From assembly GCA_963922205.1 (NCBI GenBank), contig CAWUHX010000062.1, positions 620,001-684,000 on the forward strand: a DNA stretch of 64,000 nucleotides, given 5' to 3'. The notes beneath the pieces were generated by a model. That model did not search any database, was not told the origin of the DNA, and was given only the letters and a program-made list of their open reading frames with translations. The position numbers and the translations under genes were made by a program. The stretch comes from Romanomermis culicivorax. Its lineage: Eukaryota > Nematoda > Enoplea > Mermithida > Mermithidae. Positions 48,140 through 57,001 of this stretch are shown piece by piece; positions within the stretch are counted from its first letter, which is position 1; each line of letters opens with the position of its first letter.

Positions 48140-49224
48140 ACTAGTTTATTAGAAAATGCCCCGATCGGGCAGAAAAAAGGAGAATATACTTGCTTCGACA
48201 GTTGCCATGGTAGAAAAAGAAGTGGACTAGATTTTTGAGAACTTGGGTCAAAGTTGGAAAAAATTCACTTCCTTTACATTGGATTTTCATTCTTTCTCAA
48301 AAAAATTGTCTATGTTTGTGAAAAAGTATATTCTGCAGCTGAGTGCATCAACACACTTTCCAACCAAGCATGTGCATCTCTGAAATTTTTAGGAGAGTAC
48401 AGGCGTGGACCTTGGTGTTTTAGCATTTTGTGAGACAAAAAATTTAAAAAAAATTGACCAAAAAATTTTTTGCATAACAAATTTTCCGGTTTCAAAACCC
48501 TTGTGGAAATTTGTACCCTCGTGTCTCCTCTCACACATGTTTGCTTCCAATGGTGTTAAACATTTCACTGAATTTGGTGTCAACAAAAAGAATCAAGTGA
48601 CATTTTCACATAATTTTCTTGTCTCTAAAGCAAATAAATATGAAAATTTCTGTGATTCCCAAACTCGAACTTAAACCTCAGTTTTAGTTAATCCTGAAGT
48701 GAGTATAATTTGTGCATTGAAAGAAAATAATTTGGACATTGTGAATAGCTTAAACTCAGGATCATCAATTTAATCCCGATGTTGAGATTATCCTCATGTT
48801 AGGTTAGTGCAATGAACCTCAGGTTCCTTTATCGTTCTGAAAATGACTGTAATATGCCTCCCTCACTATTTTTCAGCTAGTGTGAAAGGCAGGAGTTTTG
48901 AATTGGTCGGAAGTTAGAATGCTATCGGTTTACCATTTCTTTACACTTGAAGTCAGGTGCATATAATTTTCATACAGAAAAATTTTACTGTAGTCGATGC
49001 CAGTTGAAGGACAAAATGCACGATGCTGCAGAATATACTTTTTCACAGACATAGACAATTTTTTTGAGAAAGAATGAAAATCCAATATAAAGGAAGTGAA
49101 TTTTTTCCAATTTTGACCCAAGTTCTCAAAAATCTAGTCCACTTCTTTTTCTACCATGGCAACTGTCGAAGCAAGTATATTCTCGTTTTTTCTGCCCGAT
49201 TGGGGCATTTTCTAATAAACTAGT
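48140..49224. mobile_element. 1085-bp fold-back element, copy 2 (196-bp terminal inverted repeats)
   Basis: The left end ACTAGTTTATTAGAAAATGC and right end GCATTTTCTAATAAACTAGT are perfect inverses. The inverted repeats extend ~196 bp (48140-48336 and 49029-49224) with only a few differences. No ORF of note. It lies just downstream of satellite locus 4, as copy 1 (10677-12398) does after locus 2. No clear target duplication. Confidence 0.85.
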
Positions 49225-49280
49225 ACAAATATGAGTCATCGGCTATACTTTCTACACCCTTCGTATTGCGCCACACAGTT

Positions 49281-49885
49281 TGTTGGGGATGTGCTTACGG
49301 CAGTAGCAATCCCACATCTATGCAAAATTGGTGAATCGACAAAGTTACGATTCCACCAAAAAGGAAGAAAACATTCATTCGTGTTTACCTTCGCAATTTT
49401 GGTGTGTTTCGGGCGAGTCGCGTCCGTTAGAAATTGTATTGTACTGTTTCGCCTAGTAAAGGCAAACGTCGACAGCCCCACACCATATTTGCATATTATT
49501 ATTATAATAATTATTTATTATTTACATTATTATTACTCGCGCATTGAGCGGTTGGAGGGAGTCGCCTTACACGGGAGCCAAGCCAAGGTGAAGCCCCAGT
49601 CCTTTTGGATATTATTGAAGTGAGTTCTGTGTATTTGTGTGAACCTTTAGGAGGCATCTGGGGAGACCCTGAGTGCCCTTCGATTGCAAGAGTTAGAGTT
49701 TCCAGTTACTTATTAGTGACTGAAGGTTGTGTTTATTTCTGCTTAAGGACTGTTGCACTGTGTTCAGTTGATTGCTAATAGGAAGCTCCTTTGAGTGACC
49801 TACAGTAGTCGATTGAGTACAAGCCGATAGGACTTGAGTCATATTGCTGACATCTTCGGATCTAAGCAGAGAAGTAAACATAACA
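49281..49885 (+). repeat. 5' LTR of element C (605 bp)
   Basis: TGTTGGGG...CATAACA. It differs from the 3' LTR by about ten substitutions and small changes in an ATT microsatellite. It contains a conserved GTGAGTTC (49620-49627), also present in the solo LTR at 36979-38350, which has the form of a splice donor. Confidence 0.92.
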
Positions 49886-49905
49886 AGTGGTGGCTTCTGA
49901 CACTT
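49886..49905 (+). promoter_or_regulatory. probable primer-binding site of element C
   Basis: TGGTGGCTTCTGAC begins two to three bases after the LTR, the normal place for a tRNA primer site starting TGG. I could not assign the tRNA with confidence. Confidence 0.45.
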
Positions 49906-49979
49906 GCAATACGGAAGAGCGCAGAGTCACTCGAGGTGTCACAAAACCTAAAGGTTTTTACAAAGACTTAGGGCTCAAA

Positions 49980-52900
49980 ATGTCCAAAAATACTGAGGAT
50001 TTAGCCTCTGGTACGACTTTACCGAGGACTCCGCCTGGTGTAAGGCATGATGAGTCGGATAAATCTTTCCCACTGCCCGTGGTATCTAATACTACGAGCA
50101 AGCGGAAAGGCTCCGACTCAAGTGCCATAAGCCAGCGGGCTGAGGTAAAATTGGACCCAGTAAGCGCTCCCACTTCCGTAGCGCCTATAATGGCCAGCAA
50201 TAATATCAATAATATGGCCACGGCAAAGGAACTATTGACTGCCGAAGATAGAGACGCTCAATTATTAGCGCCTATTGATAGAAGGCCGAAATTGGCCGAG
50301 GATCATATTGATCCGTTTGATCAATTTAGAGAGGAACGTTTTCGACGACCTCGACAGCGATTTGATACGTATCATCGCGAATACGTTAACGAAAATATGG
50401 ATAATATTATTCGGGACGATTACCGTCATGATCCACTGGACGATTTACCTTTTGAAATGAGTCAAAAGGACGACGAAATTCGACGACTAAACGTCAAAAT
50501 TGATAAAATGGCCGATTCGATGGTCGGAGTCCAAGGACTATTGGAAAGATTCGTCCTGGATCAAAAGGAAAGGGATATCCGAGTGAGTATGACTACAGAC
50601 AGACCATTGCAAACTCAGGATATGTGTAGAACTTTGCCAACGACGTCTGCAACCTGTATTGCCAATGACCAAAGGTTACGGCAGATGGAAGCAGATAAGT
50701 CAGAGCAAAAGTTCACAGTCAAACCTGCTGTGAAATCAAAGGTTTCTACGGAAAAACGGGTAACTGAACCGCTTGCTGTTCGAGAACAAGCAAGTGATAT
50801 AGTTGCTCAATTTTTCCAAGAGGCTGATGAGGAAGCAGCAGGTAGTCATAAGGAAAGCAAACATACTACGTCGAAGCACAAACGATCCAAAAAGTCCACA
50901 CGAGGAAATTCATCAGATTCTGATGACTCCTCAGTGGATGGATTGGAGCCTACTGTGTCAGATATAGTGAAGGCTGTAAAGCCAAAGCTACTCCTCGATG
51001 ACATGACTGAGACACAAGTTCTCAGCTTCCTAAATGATTTAGAGGCAGAATTTACTTCAGAAACTACTGATAAAATGAAGCTGGCTGCCTTACGAGCGCT
51101 TTCTAAGGGTGTACCGAAAGCTACTGCCAAAAGGTTCAAAAGTTACGAAAAAGCCCGAAGAAAGTTGCTCAAAGTGCAAGCTCCAGATTCAAATGTCGGT
51201 ATGCAAACAAGGGAGCTGATGAACATAAAGCAGGAATTTGATGAAGCTCCAGTGAAATTCCTCAAGAGAATTAGTGTGCTAGTAGATAGATTGTATCCTA
51301 ATAAGACCGAAGAGTTCAGAGATCGTTTCATAATTGATACCTTTTTGTATAAAGCATCTGAAGAGTATCAGATGGAGTTGCTAGATCAAAGAGAAAAGTA
51401 TGAAACATGGCACGATTTAGCAGAGGATGTGCACAAGATTGATAAGCGGAACACAGCTGCTTATAAAAAGAGAGGAACTCCGGAGTCTCCAATTGTGATA
51501 AATGAGGTGACGATGGGTGAAGGGCAAGCTGAAGTGGCTTATGTCGGTAGAAATAAATTTGGCAATGCCCCACAAAGGCAGTTTCAAAATAAAGCTATGC
51601 GACAGCAAGCAAGGAGAGAGAAGCAAGCCCCGATCCTAGTGTCAGAAAAGAAGGATTCCGATACTTCTATAGAAGAGAATAACTCACAGGGGACTCAAAT
51701 GGCTACTACTCCCCAAAAGGGAAAAGAGCCTGAGGAACCTAGCAGTGATTCTGTTCTAGCAAAGTTATCACAGGAGATTGCGAAGTTGGCTCAGTGTTAT
51801 CAGGAGATAAGCCAAAAAACTGATGCTAAATTGAATGAAATTTCTGCCAAAGTTAATAAGGGCAAACCCCAAAAACCTGGTGGAAACGAGTTCAGGAAAC
51901 CATATTGTCGATACCATAGAAATAATTCTCATGACACGTCCGAATGTAAAACCCTTCAATGGAAAAATGCACAAGGACGTAATTGGGATAATCGATATGG
52001 TGGAAACAGAGGTTTCAGGCAACAGTTTGGAGGCTTTAGAGGAGGATATGTTGGCGGGAGCAGTAGAGGTGCTCATGCCGTAGGTTATTATGGTGATACC
52101 ATGGATTATGATACTTATCAACGATTCATGGATTACCAGAATAGATTGCGGAATGAGCAACTCTATATGGCACCACAACTGCCAGCCCCTAGCCAACAGC
52201 TGATGATCACAGCTCCCCCTCAAGGTCAGGTTCAAATCAGTAACCCTAGCCCAAGTGTGCAAGCCATTTCCAGTAGTCAACCATCCACGTCCAGTCAGAC
52301 AGAGTTGGGATCTGCTGGAGGTGTTAATAGCATTGCCACTACGGGTCAAGGTGTTAGTGAGATGAAATGGCCTGGAGTATTGAAGTGTGCCATGATGAAA
52401 GAAGATTATTCAAAAGTTACGAAAGCGTTCAAGCATGGGATAATTCCTAATCAGGAGGAACGATTAAGGTTTTCTAAATTCCCTCGAACTCTCCCATTTC
52501 ACATTAATGTGACCGTATGTAATACTAACACCAAGGCTCTAGTGGATACTGGTGCTCAGTGTTCGGTGATGTCTTCATGGTTTCTTAAGGAAGCTTTTGA
52601 TGAAGAATATACCGGATATCCTGAGATACTAAAAGTCACTGTTGCTGATGGTGCAGTAGTACATGCACATGGTTACATACAATTCAAAATGCATTGTGAA
52701 TTTGGAGTTTTCTTGGTGAAAGCCATAATCATTCCTAATGCGGAGGAAAATCTCATAATTGGAACGGATTTCTTAGCACATCCGGATGTTGGAGCAATGA
52801 TAGATTTTGGTAAAGGTATCATGAAACTTAATGGAGTTGAGAAAGCTATAAGTGTTGTACCTAAAGATCACGCGAGTCATATACAAGCTATTGATTGTAT

Positions 52901-55900
52901 AGGGGAAGCACCTATAGTACATTCAAGTCCTGAAGAGGATCAATACCCCAGGATCTGCCAATTAGGTATAGTGGTTCCAGTGGTATCATGTACGAAAGTA
53001 TACGTACCACACGGAACTGATGTGCTTATTAAGGCAAGGTTATGGGAACGATCGTCTAAAACAGATCTCGATTGTTTGGTCATAGATGGAAATAAAGAAG
53101 AAAAGAAATTCAGAGTTGATAGCACACTGGTTGATGGTAAACGGGAAGACTTTGTTCTGATGATTTCGAATAATACGGGTTCCGGATGCCAATTGCAACC
53201 TAACCAGGTTGTAGGCTACTGTGACTCAATATTACAAGAAAATTCAGGAGTATCAGATGTACAAAGTACGAGTTGTGGGATATTTAGTGTTGAAGATAAT
53301 TTTAATGCCACTCCCAGAATGTCCGTGCATGATGCATTGGCATTTAGGGAAGCGCTATATAAAATGATCTCCAAGGCTGATATCAATGAGGAATTAAAGG
53401 AAACAGCTGTAGCAAAACTGTCTAAATACAGGGATGTTTTCAGCTTACCCAATGATCCCTTAACTACAACACCGTATCTTACGTGCAAAATTGATACTGG
53501 TAATGCAATGCCAGTGGCAAAACATTATTACAGAGCTCCCATTAACCAAAGATCAGGGATTAGAGCTCAAGTCCAAGACATGTTAGATAAAGGAGTTATT
53601 GAACCCAGCCGGTCACCGTGGGCTGCTCCACTTTTCCTAGTTGGGAAAAAGGACGGTTCCACGAGACCAGTTGTGGATTTCAGAGGTATAAATGAGGTTA
53701 CTAAGGACGATAGGTACCCTATACCTAGAATGGATGATTATTTGGATTGTCTAGGTAATGCCAAATTTTATACCACATTGGATCTAAAGTCTGGATATTG
53801 GCAAGTCCCACTTGAGGAGAGTAGCAAGGAGAAAACTGCATTTATATGTCAGGAAGGCCTATATCAGTTCAAAGTTATGCCTTTCGGACTTAAAAATGCA
53901 CCTGCAGAGTTTCAGAGAATGATGGAGAGAGTGTTGCATGGTCTAGTCTGGAGAATCTGCCTAGTGTATATTGATGATATCATTGTGTTCTCCAAAACTT
54001 ATGAGGAACATTTGGAGAATTTAGAGTTGGTCTTGCAAGCTCTTCGGAAAGCAAAGCTAACACTTAAACCGGAGAAGTGCGAATTTCTTCCAAAAAGTGT
54101 TCATTTTCTTGGACACATACTGGACGAAAATGGAATCTCACCAGATCCGAAAAAAGTGAAGGCTATTACGGAATTCGAATTTCCCAATAGCGTTAAGCGT
54201 ATGCAACGATTTCTGGGGATACTGCAATGGTGTAAGAAATTTATCCCAAACCTTGCAAATCTTGCAGAACCGTTGTATAAGCTTACCGCTACGGGAAAGA
54301 AGAAGTTCCAAGCAACAGAGGAACATCGCCAAGCGTTTGAAAAACTGAAAAAAGCACTCACCTCAGTGCCATTTCTACGGTATCCTGTTTTGGATGGAAC
54401 TGCGGAGTTCATTCTCCAAACAGATGCCAGTGGAACCGCACTGGGAGCAGTACTTTATCAGAAGACTAAAGATGACCAATGGGTAATAGCCTATAGCAGC
54501 CGAATCCTTAAGGAAGACGAGAGGAAGTGGTGTGCTACAGAGCGAGAATGCCTAGCGGTTGTCTATGGTCTTAAAGTTTACCGGCACTATTTGTTTGGAC
54601 AAAAAGTATTGATCAAAACTGATCATAAACCTCTTTTATCTATGAAAGTTAATACTCAAACTAATGATAAGTTGAAAAGATGGTATTCCATTATAAATCA
54701 ATTTAATCATAGGTTGGAGTATGTGCCCGGTAGACAAAACGCAATGGCTGATTTTCTCTCAAGAAAAGATGAACCCGAAGACGCTAAGGACAAAAACCCA
54801 CCAAAATGGGAATATGTCTTCAAAATTCAATTTCGTAATTTTGGAACTCAAACCAATGAAGTTGAAACCCAAATATTGGTACAACAATTTCAGAGGATGA
54901 GGGACGAAGAAGTTGAAAGTAGAGACGAAAAAATTGTCCCCGAGCAGACCAAGGAATTGACGGATATCCAGGAATTGACGGTAGGAAATGACAACATTGC
55001 ACCAACTACCAAAGATGTATTGCAGAGCAGAAATGAAATGCAGAAGCTTACGGTAGTTGATGCAGTCACAACTAGAAGACAAGCAAAACTTCAGGATCAG
55101 AGTGCACAAAATCAAGAACAGGGTACATCTGTACCAAATGATCCTGAAAACATTGCTTGGCTTTTCCCGAATAGAGAGAAGGAATTTGAAGAGGTGAAGG
55201 AAGGAGAGAATGAAGAAAAGGATGATGATAAGATCGATTATCCAATTGATCTAAATGTTATCGCTCAATTGCAAAAAGAAGACACTAATCTTACCCCAAT
55301 TTGGGAAAGATTAGGGGTCAAAAGCACTACGAAGTATCATAGTGGATTCTATGAGGATAACGGAGTTCTTTATAGGGAAACTGAGGGACGTGGCCATGAT
55401 CAGATCGTGGTCCCGAATTCCCTCAGAGACAGCATACTTCACCAATATCACGGAGCCGTTATAATGACACACCAAGGGTTCAAAAGAACTCTGGGTATTG
55501 TCAAACAGCGGTTCTGGTGGCCTGGCATTGAAAAAGATGTCAGAAATTGGTTGAAGTTTTGTCCTGTCTGCCAAGTGGCTACTCCCGGTAAAAGCTCCAT
55601 ATCCCCATTGATACCCATTATACCGGAGGGTCCCTTCGATATTGTGTCTGTGGACATAGTAGGGATTGCTCCCTTGAGGGAACGTCGCCCATATGTCATT
55701 GTCTTTCAGGATTATTTCACTAAATGGGTTGAAGCTATATTGATTCCTGATCAGACGGCTGAAACCATAGTGGATGCATTCTTAGAGCATGTGATATTTA
55801 GGCACGGTACCCCAAGAAAACTTCTTAGTGATAACGGATCTGGATTTAATTCAGATCTTATGAAAGCAGTCTGTAAACTGTTAGAGTGCAGAAAAATTTT

Positions 55901-56588
55901 CACAACGGCATACCACCCACAGGGTAATGGTATGGTTGAGAGATTTAACCAAACTCTAATAAAGCAGCTGCGAAAAGTTGCAATTGAGGATAACAATAAA
56001 TGGCCAAGGTACCTCAGTGCAGTGGTATTTGCATATAATGCCACACCTCACGCAGCAACGAAATGCTCGCCATTTTCACTGCTGCGGGGGCATGAAGCTA
56101 ATTTTGGTATCAATTTCACTGCTGCTCTTAGAATAGTCATGCCTAATGACTATGAGGCTTACAAGTATGTTTTGGCTACCCATCTTACAAATTTGTACGA
56201 AAGTATTGCCGAAAACATACAAAAAGCCGCTAAGGACAGCAAGAAATATTTTGATAACAAAATTAAAACTTCTGGTTTTAAAAATCAAGATTGGGTTCTG
56301 TTGAAAGTAGACAGACAGAAAAAATTGGGGTTACCTTGGCAAGGACCATATATCATCATCGATGATAAAAGATTGAAAGACAATGTGCTCACAATAGCGC
56401 ATTGGAACAACCCGCTTAAAAAGCAGGTCGTATCGGCAAGTAGGCTAAAACACTTTCGATACGAAGGTACCAGATGGTCTCGACACGAAATGTCGCAGGT
56501 CTTCCGGGATACTCCAGTTAACGCAACTGGAAATCCCGCCGAAACCGAAGATCATCCGGTCGTTATTTCGGTGTCTAAAAATTTTTAG
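49980..56588 (+). CDS. Gag-Pol polyprotein of element C
   Basis: ATG at 49980 (AAAATGTCC) gives 2202 aa. The frame is open further back only to a GTG inside the probable primer site. Gag has a charged N-terminus, a capsid-like region (~400-550) and a C-x2-H-x4-H-x4-C zinc knuckle (643-656). Protease D-T-G is at 856-858. RT has LDLKSGYWQVPL and the catalytic YIDD (1330-1333). RNase H starts at TDASGTALGA (first Asp 1482). Integrase has the HHCC motif (His from 1821, Cys 1861/1864) and the core D1892, D1951, E1987, i.e. D-D-35-E. No frameshift separates Gag from Pol, so particle and enzymes come from one polyprotein or from processing. All key residues are present. It replicates the element through RNA and inserts the cDNA into the genome. 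Confidence 0.95.
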   Translation: MSKNTEDLASGTTLPRTPPGVRHDESDKSFPLPVVSNTTSKRKGSDSSAISQRAEVKLDPVSAPTSVAPIMASNNINNMATAKELLTAEDRDAQLLAPIDRRPKLAEDHIDPFDQFREERFRRPRQRFDTYHREYVNENMDNIIRDDYRHDPLDDLPFEMSQKDDEIRRLNVKIDKMADSMVGVQGLLERFVLDQKERDIRVSMTTDRPLQTQDMCRTLPTTSATCIANDQRLRQMEADKSEQKFTVKPAVKSKVSTEKRVTEPLAVREQASDIVAQFFQEADEEAAGSHKESKHTTSKHKRSKKSTRGNSSDSDDSSVDGLEPTVSDIVKAVKPKLLLDDMTETQVLSFLNDLEAEFTSETTDKMKLAALRALSKGVPKATAKRFKSYEKARRKLLKVQAPDSNVGMQTRELMNIKQEFDEAPVKFLKRISVLVDRLYPNKTEEFRDRFIIDTFLYKASEEYQMELLDQREKYETWHDLAEDVHKIDKRNTAAYKKRGTPESPIVINEVTMGEGQAEVAYVGRNKFGNAPQRQFQNKAMRQQARREKQAPILVSEKKDSDTSIEENNSQGTQMATTPQKGKEPEEPSSDSVLAKLSQEIAKLAQCYQEISQKTDAKLNEISAKVNKGKPQKPGGNEFRKPYCRYHRNNSHDTSECKTLQWKNAQGRNWDNRYGGNRGFRQQFGGFRGGYVGGSSRGAHAVGYYGDTMDYDTYQRFMDYQNRLRNEQLYMAPQLPAPSQQLMITAPPQGQVQISNPSPSVQAISSSQPSTSSQTELGSAGGVNSIATTGQGVSEMKWPGVLKCAMMKEDYSKVTKAFKHGIIPNQEERLRFSKFPRTLPFHINVTVCNTNTKALVDTGAQCSVMSSWFLKEAFDEEYTGYPEILKVTVADGAVVHAHGYIQFKMHCEFGVFLVKAIIIPNAEENLIIGTDFLAHPDVGAMIDFGKGIMKLNGVEKAISVVPKDHASHIQAIDCIGEAPIVHSSPEEDQYPRICQLGIVVPVVSCTKVYVPHGTDVLIKARLWERSSKTDLDCLVIDGNKEEKKFRVDSTLVDGKREDFVLMISNNTGSGCQLQPNQVVGYCDSILQENSGVSDVQSTSCGIFSVEDNFNATPRMSVHDALAFREALYKMISKADINEELKETAVAKLSKYRDVFSLPNDPLTTTPYLTCKIDTGNAMPVAKHYYRAPINQRSGIRAQVQDMLDKGVIEPSRSPWAAPLFLVGKKDGSTRPVVDFRGINEVTKDDRYPIPRMDDYLDCLGNAKFYTTLDLKSGYWQVPLEESSKEKTAFICQEGLYQFKVMPFGLKNAPAEFQRMMERVLHGLVWRICLVYIDDIIVFSKTYEEHLENLELVLQALRKAKLTLKPEKCEFLPKSVHFLGHILDENGISPDPKKVKAITEFEFPNSVKRMQRFLGILQWCKKFIPNLANLAEPLYKLTATGKKKFQATEEHRQAFEKLKKALTSVPFLRYPVLDGTAEFILQTDASGTALGAVLYQKTKDDQWVIAYSSRILKEDERKWCATERECLAVVYGLKVYRHYLFGQKVLIKTDHKPLLSMKVNTQTNDKLKRWYSIINQFNHRLEYVPGRQNAMADFLSRKDEPEDAKDKNPPKWEYVFKIQFRNFGTQTNEVETQILVQQFQRMRDEEVESRDEKIVPEQTKELTDIQELTVGNDNIAPTTKDVLQSRNEMQKLTVVDAVTTRRQAKLQDQSAQNQEQGTSVPNDPENIAWLFPNREKEFEEVKEGENEEKDDDKIDYPIDLNVIAQLQKEDTNLTPIWERLGVKSTTKYHSGFYEDNGVLYRETEGRGHDQIVVPNSLRDSILHQYHGAVIMTHQGFKRTLGIVKQRFWWPGIEKDVRNWLKFCPVCQVATPGKSSISPLIPIIPEGPFDIVSVDIVGIAPLRERRPYVIVFQDYFTKWVEAILIPDQTAETIVDAFLEHVIFRHGTPRKLLSDNGSGFNSDLMKAVCKLLECRKIFTTAYHPQGNGMVERFNQTLIKQLRKVAIEDNNKWPRYLSAVVFAYNATPHAATKCSPFSLLRGHEANFGINFTAALRIVMPNDYEAYKYVLATHLTNLYESIAENIQKAAKDSKKYFDNKIKTSGFKNQDWVLLKVDRQKKLGLPWQGPYIIIDDKRLKDNVLTIAHWNNPLKKQVVSASRLKHFRYEGTRWSRHEMSQVFRDTPVNATGNPAETEDHPVVISVSKNF

Positions 56589-57001
56589 CGGAAAATGCCG
56601 TATACGTGTATTTTATGTGAATAAAATTTTTATTTTCTGTGTTATTTAACCGATTTATATTCGTTTAATACCTTTCTTAAATTTTGGGTAGCGAAGGGTC
56701 AAATTTTCAGAATAATATTGTTAATTTGTACACCCGACGCTAAAATTTTTGGATTACATTTTGGGAGGTTTACGACCAATTTTCATTTTCAATTTCAAAA
56801 GTCGTGTTTTTCTTGTGCTCCGCGTCGCACAAAATTTTCGGAACAAATTTTTTCGTCCAGCCCAAGGACCCGATAAAATTATTTTCGGTAATTTCGTATA
56901 TTGTATCGATATTGAAGTAACGATAAGTGTTCTTTAACATTTTGTTTACTTTAGAAGATACAACGCGGAATTTAAGAAAAAAATTTTAAAAAATTTTTAA
57001 A
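56589..57001 (+). other. pol-ORF3 spacer of element C
   Basis: AT-rich 413 bp. It has an AATAAA at 56620-56625 and a good splice acceptor TTTACTTTAG ending at 56954, 47 bp before the ORF3 start. The acceptor could join ORF3 to the 5' leader. Confidence 0.5.

Noticed and set aside
49887..49979. Gag-Pol starting at GTG 49887
   Set aside because: GTG is not a usual start in animals and lies in the probable primer-binding site; the next ATG at 49980 has a good context.
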